Below are positions 30,007 to 39,672 of a stretch of DNA of 50,128 bases, piece by piece. Source of the DNA: Periconia sp. R9002 (lineage: Eukaryota > Ascomycota > Dothideomycetes > Pleosporales > Periconiaceae); the NCBI GenBank assembly GCA_023627715.1, contig JAMAHW010000148.1, forward strand, positions 1-50,128, read 5' to 3'. The notes beneath the pieces are model-generated. The model did no database searches. It worked only from the letters and a program-made list of their open reading frames with translations, and was not told where the DNA came from. Within the stretch, counting starts at the first letter, position 1. The number at the start of each line of letters is the position of its first letter. The translations under genes and the position numbers were made by a program.

Positions 30007-31780
30007 ATGGACCCGATTCAGGCTACAATTGATGATATCGAATCGCTAAGACCAGGAGAACAATTTTCATATACTTAAATGGCCAAAAAGTATAGTGTTT
30101 TGCACTCAACGTTAACGCGTAGGCATAGACACGTCACGCAAGCGCATGCACTCAGTTATGACAATCTCCGAAATCTCAGCTAACAACAAGAACACGAGCT
30201 TCTACGATATATTAAACACCTCACTGAACGTGGCCTTCCACCTACAAGGCAGATAATACAAAGCTTTGCCTCTACAATGGCTAGAGAGTAGGTCTCCATG
30301 TCATGGGTTGATCGCTTCACACGGCGCAACAATGAATCCTTGATATCACGATGGACAGCCGGCATCGCCAGCAATCGCCACAAAACCGATTCCCCAGCTA
30401 AACACAAGCTCTACTTCAAGCTTTTGCAGCACAAGATTGAGCAGTACTCAATTAAGGCTCGAAGTAGTTACAATATGGACGAAAAAGGCTTCCTGCTCGG
30501 CATCACCTCCCGCTCAAAGAGGATTTTTGATAGGCCTCTATATCAGAGCAGGACTTTAAGGCAAACTATCCAAGATGGCAGCCCTGAGTGGGTATCACTC
30601 ATCGCCTGTATATGCGCCGACGGATCTGCCTTGGACCCAGCTCTCATCTATCAGGCCACCTCTACCAACATACAATCGAGTTGGGTTGAGGATCTCAATC
30701 CTCAACACCATCAGGACTTTATCAAAGCATCAGAATCTGGCTGGCCAAGCAATCAGATCGGTCTTGCATGGCTGCAGCAGGTGTTCGATCGCCTCACTAA
30801 AGCCAAAGCTGGCCGATCGTATCGACTACTGATCCTAGACGGCCAGGGATTTCATGTTACTATGGACTTTATTGACTATTGTGACCGCAATAGGATTCTG
30901 TTAGCCATCTATCCACCCCATTCAACGCTTACGTTGCAGCCTCTTGATGTCTGCGTGTTCAAGCCTCTATCAACGGCATATTCAAATGAACTATCGGCCT
31001 TCATCAACAACAGCCAGGGGCTGGCCTTAATCGCCAAGACGGACTTCTTTCATCTATTCTGGAAGGCCTGGGTTAATACTATGAGGCAGCTATTAATACT
31101 CCGGGCCGTTGAAGCCACAGGCAGCTCCCCGCTCAATCCAGCGACTATCCTCAATAGATTTGACCAGCCTCAGCCATCTGAGCAAGGATCACGGGAAAGC
31201 TCAACCTCAGTACTCAGCGCTTCAGATTGGAGGAAGATTGATCAGCTGCTAAAGGCTCATGTTGATGTAGGGGCCAGTGATGGGGCTAAGAAGCTGAGTC
31301 GAACTGTACACTCAATCCCTGTACGAACTCAGCTTGCAGAGCATGAAAATAAAGGCCTACTGGAGGCCATAGCAACTCAAAAGAAGCGCTGAAAACGAGG
31401 CAGGCCTCTGCCTCTTGATCGGCCAAGTGAGTATTATGGTGGAGCTGTTTTCTGATCACTCCATAGCGTACAGCGAGCCCGCGATCGTCAACACCAAAAG
31501 ATGCTGAGAAGCAGCAATTACAGCTTCAAAAAAGTGAGCAAGCGGAGGCCCGTCGGGCCAGCCAACAGCTTAAGGCAAGGCTTCTCCAGGAGAGGCGTGT
31601 TACTCGAGCAGCTGCTAGAGATGCGCGCGCAAAGCAGAAGGCTGATAAGGCTGCAGATCAACGTCTTAAACAACAAGTCTGCAGGGCACAAAGTCAACTT
31701 CAGAAACGTATCAAATTATCCAAAAAGGGTAATAAGAAGGCCCTAAAGCCTTCTAGTAGGCCTATTAAGAAGACACAGCC
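30007..31780 (+). pseudogene. pogo/Fot1-type transposase, multiply interrupted
   Basis: One frame from MDPIQATIDDIESLR carries an N-terminal HTH (SVLHSTLTRRHRHVT, ELLRYIKHLTERGLPPTRQI), the centromere-B-like binding part (WVDRFTRRN...LISRWTAGI..NRHK) and the DDE_1 core. The core has YNMDEKGF, LLILDGQGFH (usually DGHGSH) and YPPHSTLTLQPLDVCVFKPL. It is broken by TAA at 30076, TAA near 30181, TAG near 30290, TGA at 31390-31392 where Arg is expected, TGA near 31453 where Trp is expected, and a one-base shift near 31497 within the basic coiled-coil tail. Most of these fit C-to-T or G-to-A change. I found no inverted repeats. The 3' end meets the OrsD-B repeat at about 31787. Confidence 0.85.
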
Positions 31781-31786
31781 TGCGCA

Positions 31787-33060
31787 GTTATTCCGAATCG
31801 CAAAAACCCCCCTTTGCCATTTCTATGCCCCGTGCACGCTAACCGCACCCCCTTTTGCTATTAGCTACATCCTGCTTGCCTTCCTGTCACCCCCTTTAAC
31901 GATTGCATTTCTTCCTATTTCTCTCCTTTATTGTGATTAACTAATTAGCATAGCAATAGTCATACCATCCATCCTACTATTAGACGGCATTTGAACTGAA
32001 CATCAATCGCTTTTTCTTTATTCCTTTGCTATTGAATTGCGAGCACGCCTTTCTCTACACTCATTTTTTAACCAAATCATTAACCCTCGATTCCTACCCT
32101 TGTTTCTTAGCATTTTCGAGACTCTTTACCATCTTTGAAACTAAACTAATCGCTATGCCTCCATCCATACTCCAGAAAGCCACTCGTTTCGAAGATCTCG
32201 TCGTATACGTACGCCATCCCTCGCACCTGTTCCTTGCATGCAAGACCTGTCGCATAGCAGTACCGCTAGCCGCAATCCCCACCCATTTTAGCGCTTCTAA
32301 GGGCCACAACTACCGCGCGGGTGATGTGAGGCAGCTCATGGATGCATGGGTCGAGCTGCACCTCCCCTCCCGCCCGGTGTCCCTTGCCACCTTCACCGAC
32401 CTGGCCTCGTGGCCGTATCCGACGCGCCCGCCTTACCCACCTCCTCTCCCCTCCCTGCCTATATATCTTGGCATGCACTGCACGTTCGCGATCCTGTAAC
32501 CGGCACCCGATGCACCACTATAAAGCGAAGGCAACAACATATCGCTGAGCACTGTTCCGCAGCGCATAAATGGGTGAATCCTGTCTCGCGAGGCAATCGC
32601 CCCACTGACGTAAATGTGCGTGAGCGGACAGCTGCTGAATCCGGCTTAAGAGCATTACTGCAAGTGTTTGACGAGCTAATTAAGCAGGCACGGCAGTCCA
32701 TCCTAGATAAAGAAGTAAACATCTTCGCCCTTCACCGCGTAAACGGTTTTATACCTAACCGGCCACACCGAAAATCTCTTCAGACTAAGCTCCTCGAGTC
32801 CACCTACAAGCGCTACCAGAAGACCTGGCACCAGCTGCTTACTTATGTGTATCGTCTCGCTATTTTGCGACAAGGCCCAGTCCTCCACTATATTTTAACT
32901 GCTGCACAGCAATTGGTCCTACACCAGATTTCTGCTGCCACGCCACCTAGACGGCCACAGAATGCTAGTAGCAATAGGGTCACACCGTCCTGCAACTCGT
33001 CGTCGCCACCGCTTCTCCCAATTAGCTTCTACTGGGATAGTGCTTGTCAGAACTTTGTTT
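31787..33060 (+). repeat. long inverted repeat, right arm (OrsD-B unit with promoter)
   Basis: Inverted partner of 15541-16814. It starts ttattccgaatcgcaaaaac directly after the pogo remnant and includes about 370 bp upstream of the OrsD-B start codon. The two arms point their 5' ends at each other across 15 kb. Confidence 0.85.
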
Positions 33061-33062
33061 AA
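32155..33062 (+). pseudogene. OrsD-type protein, subfamily B, right inverted copy
   Basis: ATG at 32155 gives MPPSILQKATRFEDLVVYV, the finger-like LACKTCRIAVPL...H and DLASWPYPTRPPYPPPLPSL. One missing base near 32490 (GTTCGCGAT for GTTCCGCGAT) shifts frame into RDPVTGTRCTTIK with H-x4-H, then NPVSRGNRPTDVNVRER. The frame next jumps straight to TAAESGLRALLQVFDELIKQ at about 32627, lacking about 100 residues present in the left copy: an internal deletion that keeps frame. It runs further 3' than the left copy, through LLESTYKRYQKTWHQLLTYV and RQGPVLHYILTAAQQLVLHQ, before ending in low-similarity sequence at 33062. The K-R-Y/K-K-Y-R...L-x-Y-V-(Y/F)-R block resembles one in subfamily A. Confidence 0.75.
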
Positions 33063-33116
33063 ACTTCCCACTTCCCGTCCGTGGCCCCAACTATGTTTGT
33101 CAAATATCTAAAAAGC

Positions 33117-33200
33117 TAGGGTGGTGCAGTGGGAAACGTGGCATCACCTCCGGCCCCCCGCCGAAAAGTGAATAGGTTCAATTCCTAACAACTATTCCAC
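33117..33200 (+). repeat. tRNA-derived (SINE-like) head
   Basis: TGGTGCAGTGG at 33122-33132 fits a Pol III A box and GGTTCAATTCC at 33175-33185 fits a B box, 52 bases apart. TAGG/CCTA closes a T-arm around the B box. A clean cloverleaf cannot be drawn, so a tRNA-derived short element is more likely than a tRNA gene. A related A box occurs near 37696. Confidence 0.35.
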
Positions 33201-34024
33201 TTCCCATAGACCCTTTTGTTATTGCTCTGGCCAGTGCTTGCTCCTTGACGACCCCTTATGTGGTTTAAGATCCTAACTTCACACGAAGGTGGGATGTATG
33301 GACAAGGTTAGGGAATTTCAAGGAATAAAATCCTTATTTCAAGACTCTAAAATGTATAGAAAGAGCGTACGAATTCAATGCACTCTACGCACAAATAACA
33401 AACGGCTTCGACTCGATGCCATTTAGTGAGATATGTCTTATGAATGTTTCGACGATCATAACGACCGGGAAAATCTCGGGCATTATTGTTGGCACTGGGG
33501 CGGTGCAACCGGGCATATCGAGGTGGTTGGCAATCGTGTTGAGATGACCCAAAGCCCGGGTGGCCGAGAAGCGGGGTGTTGAGCTTACGTTATGCCTTTG
33601 ACTGGTCGTGGTCCCAGCGTGCCAATGTAGGAACGCCCAACCAGCGCCAACGTATTCCCGCACTGACCGTGGAAGATACCCTGTCTACGCCATTCCGCTG
33701 TCGTATATACAACGATAAGATCGGCCAAATCTTACACTGTACCTCCATTTCCTTCCTTAACCCGGCCACAAGTTGGCCTATATCAGCGTACTATGGCTAC
33801 CCGGTCATGTGTAGATGAGGCGATTTCCAAACTGATGCCTGATGAGCGAACATCTGTCGTATCCAGCGCGAAGATGCACGTGCGTATACTTCGAGCAGTA
33901 AGCCGTCCTGCACTTATCCAAATTATATGTATGGCGCCACCCAATAACATCGAAACAGGAATTGCTATTCCTCCGTGAAACAAGCTCTGTACCTGGGAAG
34001 ATCAAAGACTTGTTATCCGAGTTA
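33201..34024. other. intergenic, no gene recognised
   Basis: Short overlapping frames on both strands (33385-33983) without known motifs. Upstream exons of the SH3-like gene could lie here but were not identified. Confidence 0.4.
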
Positions 34025-34558
34025 ATGGTGACATTCCTGGACCGCCCCACCGTCACTCAACCGCAAACGAAAGTTGCAACGCCCACACACGATATCTTGA
34101 ATCCTCCTCTTGCGATTGCCGTTAAAGATGCATACCTTTGCGGGAATTACCGGCATATCGTGGCGAATTCTGGCGATCGGGTTATTGTGTTCGCATGGAC
34201 CAATAACCGTACAGAAGCCATAGCGTATAACCCACGAAATAAAACGACTGGGCGGATTCCAGTTGATCTTCTCGAAAAAGGAGACTCAGAGCCATTCATG
34301 AACACCAAATTATGCATGACTACGTCGAATGAAAGCTCTAGGTCTCTTGGTCATGTTAAATGGAATGCGGGGGACTATATAAGGATCTGGAACAAGGAGG
34401 ATAAATCGCACGCAGTCTCTGAAGGATTTTGTTTTAATCTGGCTACGGGAGGAATAGGAAGATTTCACACGACATGTTTTTATCCTAGACTCATCGACTG
34501 GTCTGCAGCGAATGCATCCAAACTTGCGAAACTTCTAGATCCATCCCGGCCGATCTAA
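34025..34558 (+). CDS. protein with two SH3-like domains
   Basis: From ATG 34025 (MVTFLDRPTVTQPQTKV) 177 residues follow. Residues about 37-84 read AVKDAYLCGNYRHI..NSGDRVIVFAW...A.AYNPRNKTTGRIPVDLLE, an SH3-like layout (GD-x-I/V in the n-Src/diverging turn region, then G-x-x-P). A second such unit spans HVKWNAGDYIRIWN to NLATGGIGRFHTTCFYP. Fungal proteins with tandem SH3-like units of this kind are uncharacterised; SH3 folds bind proline-rich peptides. The start is uncertain: the frame is open upstream to 33962 without an ATG, and a first exon may be missing. No lesion is seen inside. Confidence 0.55.
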   Translation: MVTFLDRPTVTQPQTKVATPTHDILNPPLAIAVKDAYLCGNYRHIVANSGDRVIVFAWTNNRTEAIAYNPRNKTTGRIPVDLLEKGDSEPFMNTKLCMTTSNESSRSLGHVKWNAGDYIRIWNKEDKSHAVSEGFCFNLATGGIGRFHTTCFYPRLIDWSAANASKLAKLLDPSRPI

Positions 34559-34574
34559 ATAATAGCGTCCATAT

Positions 34575-34591
34575 CTACTACTACTACTACT
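34575..34591. repeat. CTA trinucleotide run
   Basis: Five to six CTA units in a row, just after the SH3-like gene. Confidence 0.8.
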
Positions 34592-35492
34592 GGGCTAATG
34601 CTCCCCGGAAGTTTAATTAAACTTCTACTCGGGACCGAATATACGCCTACGCGTACATAGCAGCATATTCAATTTTTTCATTCCAAACTTGCCGCGTTCA
34701 AGCAAGTCGCTGCTGCTGGATCTATTGGCCTCTAAAATAAATTCCAGTTGCATCAAAATGCTCTCCGATCTCACGCTTTCAAGGAGTCCACCGTCTGGAC
34801 CTCTATTCCTGCCACCGAGATCCGCCACTTCGGTTTGATCTTCGTGGGTAGCACTTTTTCGCTCTGGGCGCTGAAGCCTGCTACTGCGGAAGGAGGAGAC
34901 TGGACTGGGTGTACAATAGAGCGGCTGCGCGGCGGGGACTGCGTGACAATTGTCCACTTAAGAGAGAAACTTTGGCGCGCCATGAGCCGTTCTCCTATGG
35001 CATATAGACGTGTCAAGGTAACAAACTCAAAATAATGTTCAACTTTACGCGAAAAGATCGAGAAATTACAATAAAGATACTCGACGAAGAATTCAAACAG
35101 ATCAGCCTCTTTGTCCTCTATCTAAATGGCATACTCAGTCGTCTCTTTGAAATTTCTTGTCAGATTGCCCAAGAAAACCTCTCACTGGATAGTGAAAATA
35201 TCATAGTGAAGGTAGAAGGTCTTGGATTTCCCAACAGTGACAGCAACAATCCAAGAAGTGAGAGCACTAAGAGAAATAAGCAAAATGTGATCTGCCCAGG
35301 ATTGTGCTGTTACCAGCTATTAAAACTTAAACCTCGCAACAGCTCCAATAGGAATGGCTCGGAGATTCCCTTTCTTAACCATCATCGGTATTTTGCAGGC
35401 CAGTTTCTGATGGCGAAAGCCGCAGAATTAGTGGTTGGAGAGCTTAGGAAGTGATATGTGCTACAGAAGGGGCAAGAAGATAAAATTTGCAC

Positions 35493-35524
35493 ATATAGAT
35501 ATATTGATATATAGATATATAGAT
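35493..35524. repeat. AT-rich microsatellite
   Basis: Overlapping atatagat / gatatat units over about 30 bases. Confidence 0.75.
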
Positions 35525-36009
35525 TACTAGAAAGCCTTGGTTCATGATGAAGAGATGCCACCACCTTCAGCTACTTCAGCTAGAAGCATTGAACAGGAGT
35601 TCTAGATTAGATGGTTATCGATCATAGAATACAGCATCGTACGTAGAGATTTGTCCATTTGCTATTGGTGGACTAAATTAAACCTGCATAGTTACCGAGG
35701 TGAACCACTCCTTCTAAGTAAGTATGGTGAGTCACAAGGGAAGTAAACAGAACTGACGCGATTCATGCACATGCTATACCCTACAATTCTTTATGTGGCA
35801 TTATGATGCAACAGCTCATCGGACATGCGCATACTCCCTTATTTGCAAATACCGCAAACTATGCCACGTCACTGCAGGCAAATCTACGACGACCTCGATA
35901 ACTCCGCATCGTCGCTCGTAATGTAGCCCCTATTGATCATCTATCATTCAATTCTTTTCACGAATGTTCAACCTATTAAAAATTGCTCTTTCAATTCGTA
36001 GGCACGAGG

Positions 36010-37292
36010 TCAGGATGCTACTTCAAATACGCATTCCATGTCCCAGAAATCAGGAATTAGCTCCATACTTTGCGTTCTGGCTGGATTCTTCATTGACGGG
36101 AGGCCGACTTCAGCCCCCTGCATTTCTATGATTTTGAATAGTTCACGAAAGCTGCGTGCGTCGGAGGGGAAATATAACCGCCGATCGTCTACATATCTCC
36201 TCCCACGAAGCCCACTAGTGTCCGTAAGGTGCCTCAACTTCGATACACTTTGATAGAATGAGTCCCATGTGCCGTTTAATAAAAAGATTTCCGTTAGTAT
36301 TATCCCACGGAGGCTTCCAGCGCTTGGGAGGATGATGTTCTTTAAGGACAACTCTGATATTTCCAGCCTCTGGAGCTCGATAGTCCTCAACTTAGGAAAG
36401 CGCATAGACATCCAGTCTACTAGTCTCATGCGTTTATCAATATAAATAAATGTGATGCGCAAGGAAACTAAGCTCTCGAAGCGTTCTAGAAGACCAGGTA
36501 ACTGGTGCGGCGGGTCTAATTAGCCCGTTCCCGTGAACTCCACTGCATCTCCATGGTTGGAAGTATCGAAAGTATAGAATTGGAGTTCCAGATCATTAAG
36601 AGAGGCGAGCTGAAGACTTGCGCTGGCTTCATTTGTCTCCAAATCCGAGATATTAGGCACGTCCTCTGGTTGTAGACATCGGATCGAGAGCGAGCTCAAG
36701 GACGGTATAAAGCCTGACAAAATACTTGATATGGCACGTCTCGGAATTTGTGTCGGAGCAGTATCAGAACAAGCGCGCTTTCCATGTTCCGGGAATTCTA
36801 GCCCTATAGCAGAGATGTTCTCGAATGGCTGAAGCGCAGATTCTAAAACTCTCTCCAGTGAACCGCTTGACAGAATTTGATTCTGTTCAGTAAAGTGCTG
36901 AAGTGGTCCTCTCGGACCTTTTGAGTCTATGTGGTATTTAGTGAGATACTTTAATGTCCCTGGATTATGTTTACCTGGTAATCGTTTTCGTATATATGGA
37001 TGATAGCTGAGTTCACGCACAACTTTGGAAAGATGGGGACATGATGCGATTCCGCGCAGTCTCTTTAGAGTATGGTTGTTTATGATCCCGATGTGAATAT
37101 TTCTGAAGAGTATAGGTGTTGCTTGATCGCGGAAGGCACGGTTTGTAAGACGTAGATCTTGGAGTTGACTGCCATCGCATCTTTGTGCAACCTACTTTCG
37201 TCAACAGTGAGCATGTCGTCAAGAGGGCTTACTCATACAAGTCCTAAGATCTCAGTGGGAAAAACCGGCTCAGGACAATCCATTGAGCGCAT
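36010..37292 (-). pseudogene. F-box protein with one in-frame nonsense codon
   Basis: Exon 1 (37239-37292) encodes MRSMDCPEPVFPTEILGL. A 47-nt intron (37192-37238; GTATGA, GTTGAC, TAG) joins in phase to VAQRCDGSQLQDLRLTNRAF, giving an F-box: F-P-x-E-I-L..., then R-L-x-N-R-A-F-R-D-Q-A-T-P-I-L-F. LKRLRGIASCPHLSKVVREL and a leucine-rich, repeat-like body follow (ISAIGLEFPEHG, LSSLSIRCLQPEDV, RFPKLRTIELQRLEISEL). F-box proteins bind Skp1 and recruit targets to SCF ubiquitin ligases. A TAA at 36520-36522 interrupts the frame; the same frame continues LDPPHQLPGLLERFESLVSL to the end at 36010, 411 codons in all. No intron can remove the stop cleanly. A CAA-to-TAA change would explain it. The truncated product would keep the F-box and 60% of the body. 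Confidence 0.75.
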
Positions 37293-38252
37293 AGGGTACT
37301 CCTTTTCAGGCAAGCTAATGATAGCATAGAGAATAATACAAAGCTCGATAGCCCAAGCAGCCTCTTTGAAGCCCCGATAGGTTAAGTTCAGGTCGTTGAG
37401 TCAGAGGAATACAGTGAAACATTTCTGTTATACAACATGATCTCCTGTCATTATTTGTGGCCACTCTTAACGCATTAAAGTGGCGACCTAAAATTTGAAA
37501 TTGACTGATTGTCACCTACCCCGCAGTTTGAAATCTTATTTTGGGCATGGCAGAAAGCAAAAGCGTAAGTTTGAAGGTGCAGGAACCAAAAAGCCGCACA
37601 TTTCACGTGTGGCGCTTCTTATTTGCCAACTTACTGTTACGCTCAAATAGCGGTGAAATAAAATGGCCCAACAAGTCCAAATGTGCACCAAGGGGTGGTG
37701 TAGTGGACAGAAGCGGGATGTTGTTTTCATAATGCAATTATCGTATGATACAATGTTTTGAGAATGTTGGGATATCGTGTTCGCTTCGCGACCATAGACC
37801 CTACCATTCAACATAAACTTGTTTTGCCCAGATCAATCTTCTCTCATTTTGCTAAGGGTCTGTACTGCTGCTGAATTTGGTTCAGTGGCAGGTGGTATTG
37901 TCTTCAATCCTATGTTACCACCCATATTCTTGGCAACTAAAAACAAAGGCCACCAATCAAGTAAATTGGTGTTTATTTCATCGTCCAGGTCGCAAAGAAA
38001 AAGAAAAAAAAGGAAGGGGAGTAAACTACTTTTAATGCACATGTATTTAATTGTGTCACATTACGCATTCTCTAAGAGAGTTGCCTATGCCGCCAAAACC
38101 ATGCGCAACCACCACGTTTCAACGCCTCGTTGGAGATAACGAGTCAAGAAGGTGTTATTCGAGCTCTCTCATCTTTGCGTCTCGGTGAACAAAGCGGCCC
38201 ACCACTGGCATGCCTCTGAGACTTAGCTGAATCTGATGTTGGCAAACACTTC
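37293..38252. other. intergenic with a possible second SINE-like head
   Basis: No protein-coding gene is recognised. TGGTGTAGTGG at 37696-37706 resembles a Pol III A box and the head of the element at 33.1 kb (gggtggtgYagtgg in both). A matching B box is unclear (cgtgttcgcttcgcg, about 37777-37791). An A/G-rich run (aaagaaaaagaaaaaaaagg) lies near 37995-38015. Confidence 0.4.
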
Positions 38253-38798
38253 CTACCATTTCCGTCTTTGCCAGCTCAGCTGCGGGGATGAGCAACAAAG
38301 ATCTCCTTCGCGCATCCTGCCGCCGTCGCTGCCGCATACGGTTGCCACGCAGATGCCCCGCACCACCCGACAGGTGAAGTCGTTCATCAGTCCAGCCGCC
38401 TCCATTTCGAAGCACAGCACGCCGCCCAGCTTAGCGCTCAACCGGTCCTGGGTGGCTCCGTCTTTCATCACCTGATTTCCCGAGGCTATCGTGTCATATA
38501 CGTTAACGCTCTTCTCTGCGCTCCGTCGTTTGCGATGTACGATCCACTCGCTACTGCACTCATCGCATGATGCCCCTCCGTTGTAATGGTAGGCGGCCTC
38601 ATACAGGACGTCGAGGCCTACCCCTTCTCGTCTGAGATGCGGTAGCTGATCAAAGGCGGACAGGTGTGCTGCAAAACTATCCTTGCGCAGGTGCTGCTTC
38701 GCTCGCAGCTCCGACATGCAACCAGGGCGGTTCATTTGCTGTATAGCGGAGTTCTTTCTTAGGTATTCTTCGCGATTCCATCTCCACTTTGCCTCCAC
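38253..38798 (-). pseudogene. PFS (nucleoside-phosphorylase-like) C-terminal fragment
   Basis: The frame carries VLYEAAYHYNGGASCDECSS, RKRRSAEKSVNVYDTIASGN, QVMKDGATQDRLSAKLGGVL, then CFEMEAAGLMNDFTCRVVRGIC. This is the C-terminal half of the fungal PNP_UDP (PFS) domain, including the F-E-M-E-A-A-G-L-M substrate-binding block. The usual continuation after RGIC (D-Y-A-D-S-H-K-N-x-x-W-Q-x-Y-A-A-A) is scrambled, and no N-terminal half lies upstream. It is a separate remnant from the N-terminal fragment at 8.3 kb, which is on the other strand. In complete proteins the domain precedes NACHT/NB-ARC modules; none is present here. Confidence 0.7.
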
Positions 38799-39132
38799 CT
38801 TGGCTTCAGCTGTAAGGTATTTCTTGGGTCACTACGATTCACCTTAAACTCACAGTGCATCAAATCTAACAAATTATTGAGTCTACCCTTTGAAGGTTGC
38901 CCCTCAGACGTCCGCTGAGGCTGCGCGGACAACCCTTGACCTCTGATTGGTTGCTAGAGTTTTTGCGTCTAGTGTAGTCTTAGCGGAGCGTCTGACCACG
39001 TGAGATAATGATGAAACACGTTACGCCTTATCTATCGTCTATCAGTACAACAGAGTCACAGCCTCCAACTACGTTTCTCCACCTCGCTAACAGATTATAC
39101 ATTTGTTAGGGTCAAAATTACTCGCGACCACC
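38799..39132. other. intergenic upstream of the Ifi-6-16-like gene
   Basis: No gene seen. The ATG at 39133 has a strong context (accaccATGt). Confidence 0.5.
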
Positions 39133-39670
39133 ATGTCTCTTTTCCGTCAGGCTGGCAGCTGGATCGTCCAACATCCGTTTAAATCCGCTGCAGTTGTAAT
39201 TGCTCTAACTTTACTTGCCGTGGCTACACTTGCTGTCCTTGTACTTGCTACGATTGTACTTGCTGCAATCGTCTTTGCTGCGCCTATTACTATACCTGCA
39301 GCCTCGGTCGTGCTAGGCCTTGCAGGGTTCACGGGCGCGGCTATCGCGGGTATTACTGCTTGTATGTGAATGTCTTCCTGATGTACAGTACTAAGTCTGC
39401 TAAAATTCTCTATACAAAGCTTCTGCTGCTGGTATTGTTCTAGCAGGCGTAGGACATGTATTCGCTAGAATTACATGTACCGTACTTAAGAGTGTGGGTG
39501 CTAGGGGTGCTATCATTGTTGTTGACAATGCTATCGCTCGTGGAATTGCCGCCGTTATAACAACAACTGGCGCAGCTATTTCATCTCATGTCCAGATCAA
39601 GCACGACTATGAACACGAGGGTCAAGACGGTGTTGAACCACGGCCGAGCGAGAGGAGTTCCGGCGCGTGA
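39133..39670 (+). CDS. Ifi-6-16-like hydrophobic protein (2 exons)
   Basis: Exons 39133-39361 and 39420-39670 join across a 58-nt intron (GTATGT, GCTAAAA, AAAG), giving 159 residues. After a short amphipathic start (MSLFRQAGSWIVQHPFKSAA) a very long hydrophobic stretch runs through LTLLAVATLAVLVLATIVLA. Next is a small-residue-rich segment, VVLGLAGFTGAAIAGITASS, like the Ifi-6-16 (ISG12) domain GF-x-x-x-G-I-A-x-S-x-A-A, and then more membrane-prone sequence. Animal members act at mitochondrial or ER membranes; fungal ones are uncharacterised. The last 20 or so residues (EGQDGVEPRPSERSSGA) are hydrophilic and lie where GC-rich helicase-type sequence begins. The original C-terminus may therefore have been replaced at a junction near 39600. 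Confidence 0.6.
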
Positions 39671-39672
39671 GC

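Larger units (their letters stand above)
34559..36009. other. intergenic with weak open frames
   Basis: Two consecutive plus-strand frames, 34748-35035 (no ATG; contains DWTGCTIERLRGGDCVTI) and 35035-35454 (MFNFTRKDREITIKILDEEF), overlap at TAATG. They could be pieces of one gene, but I recognise neither. A CTA trinucleotide run and an AT-rich microsatellite are listed separately. Confidence 0.35.
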
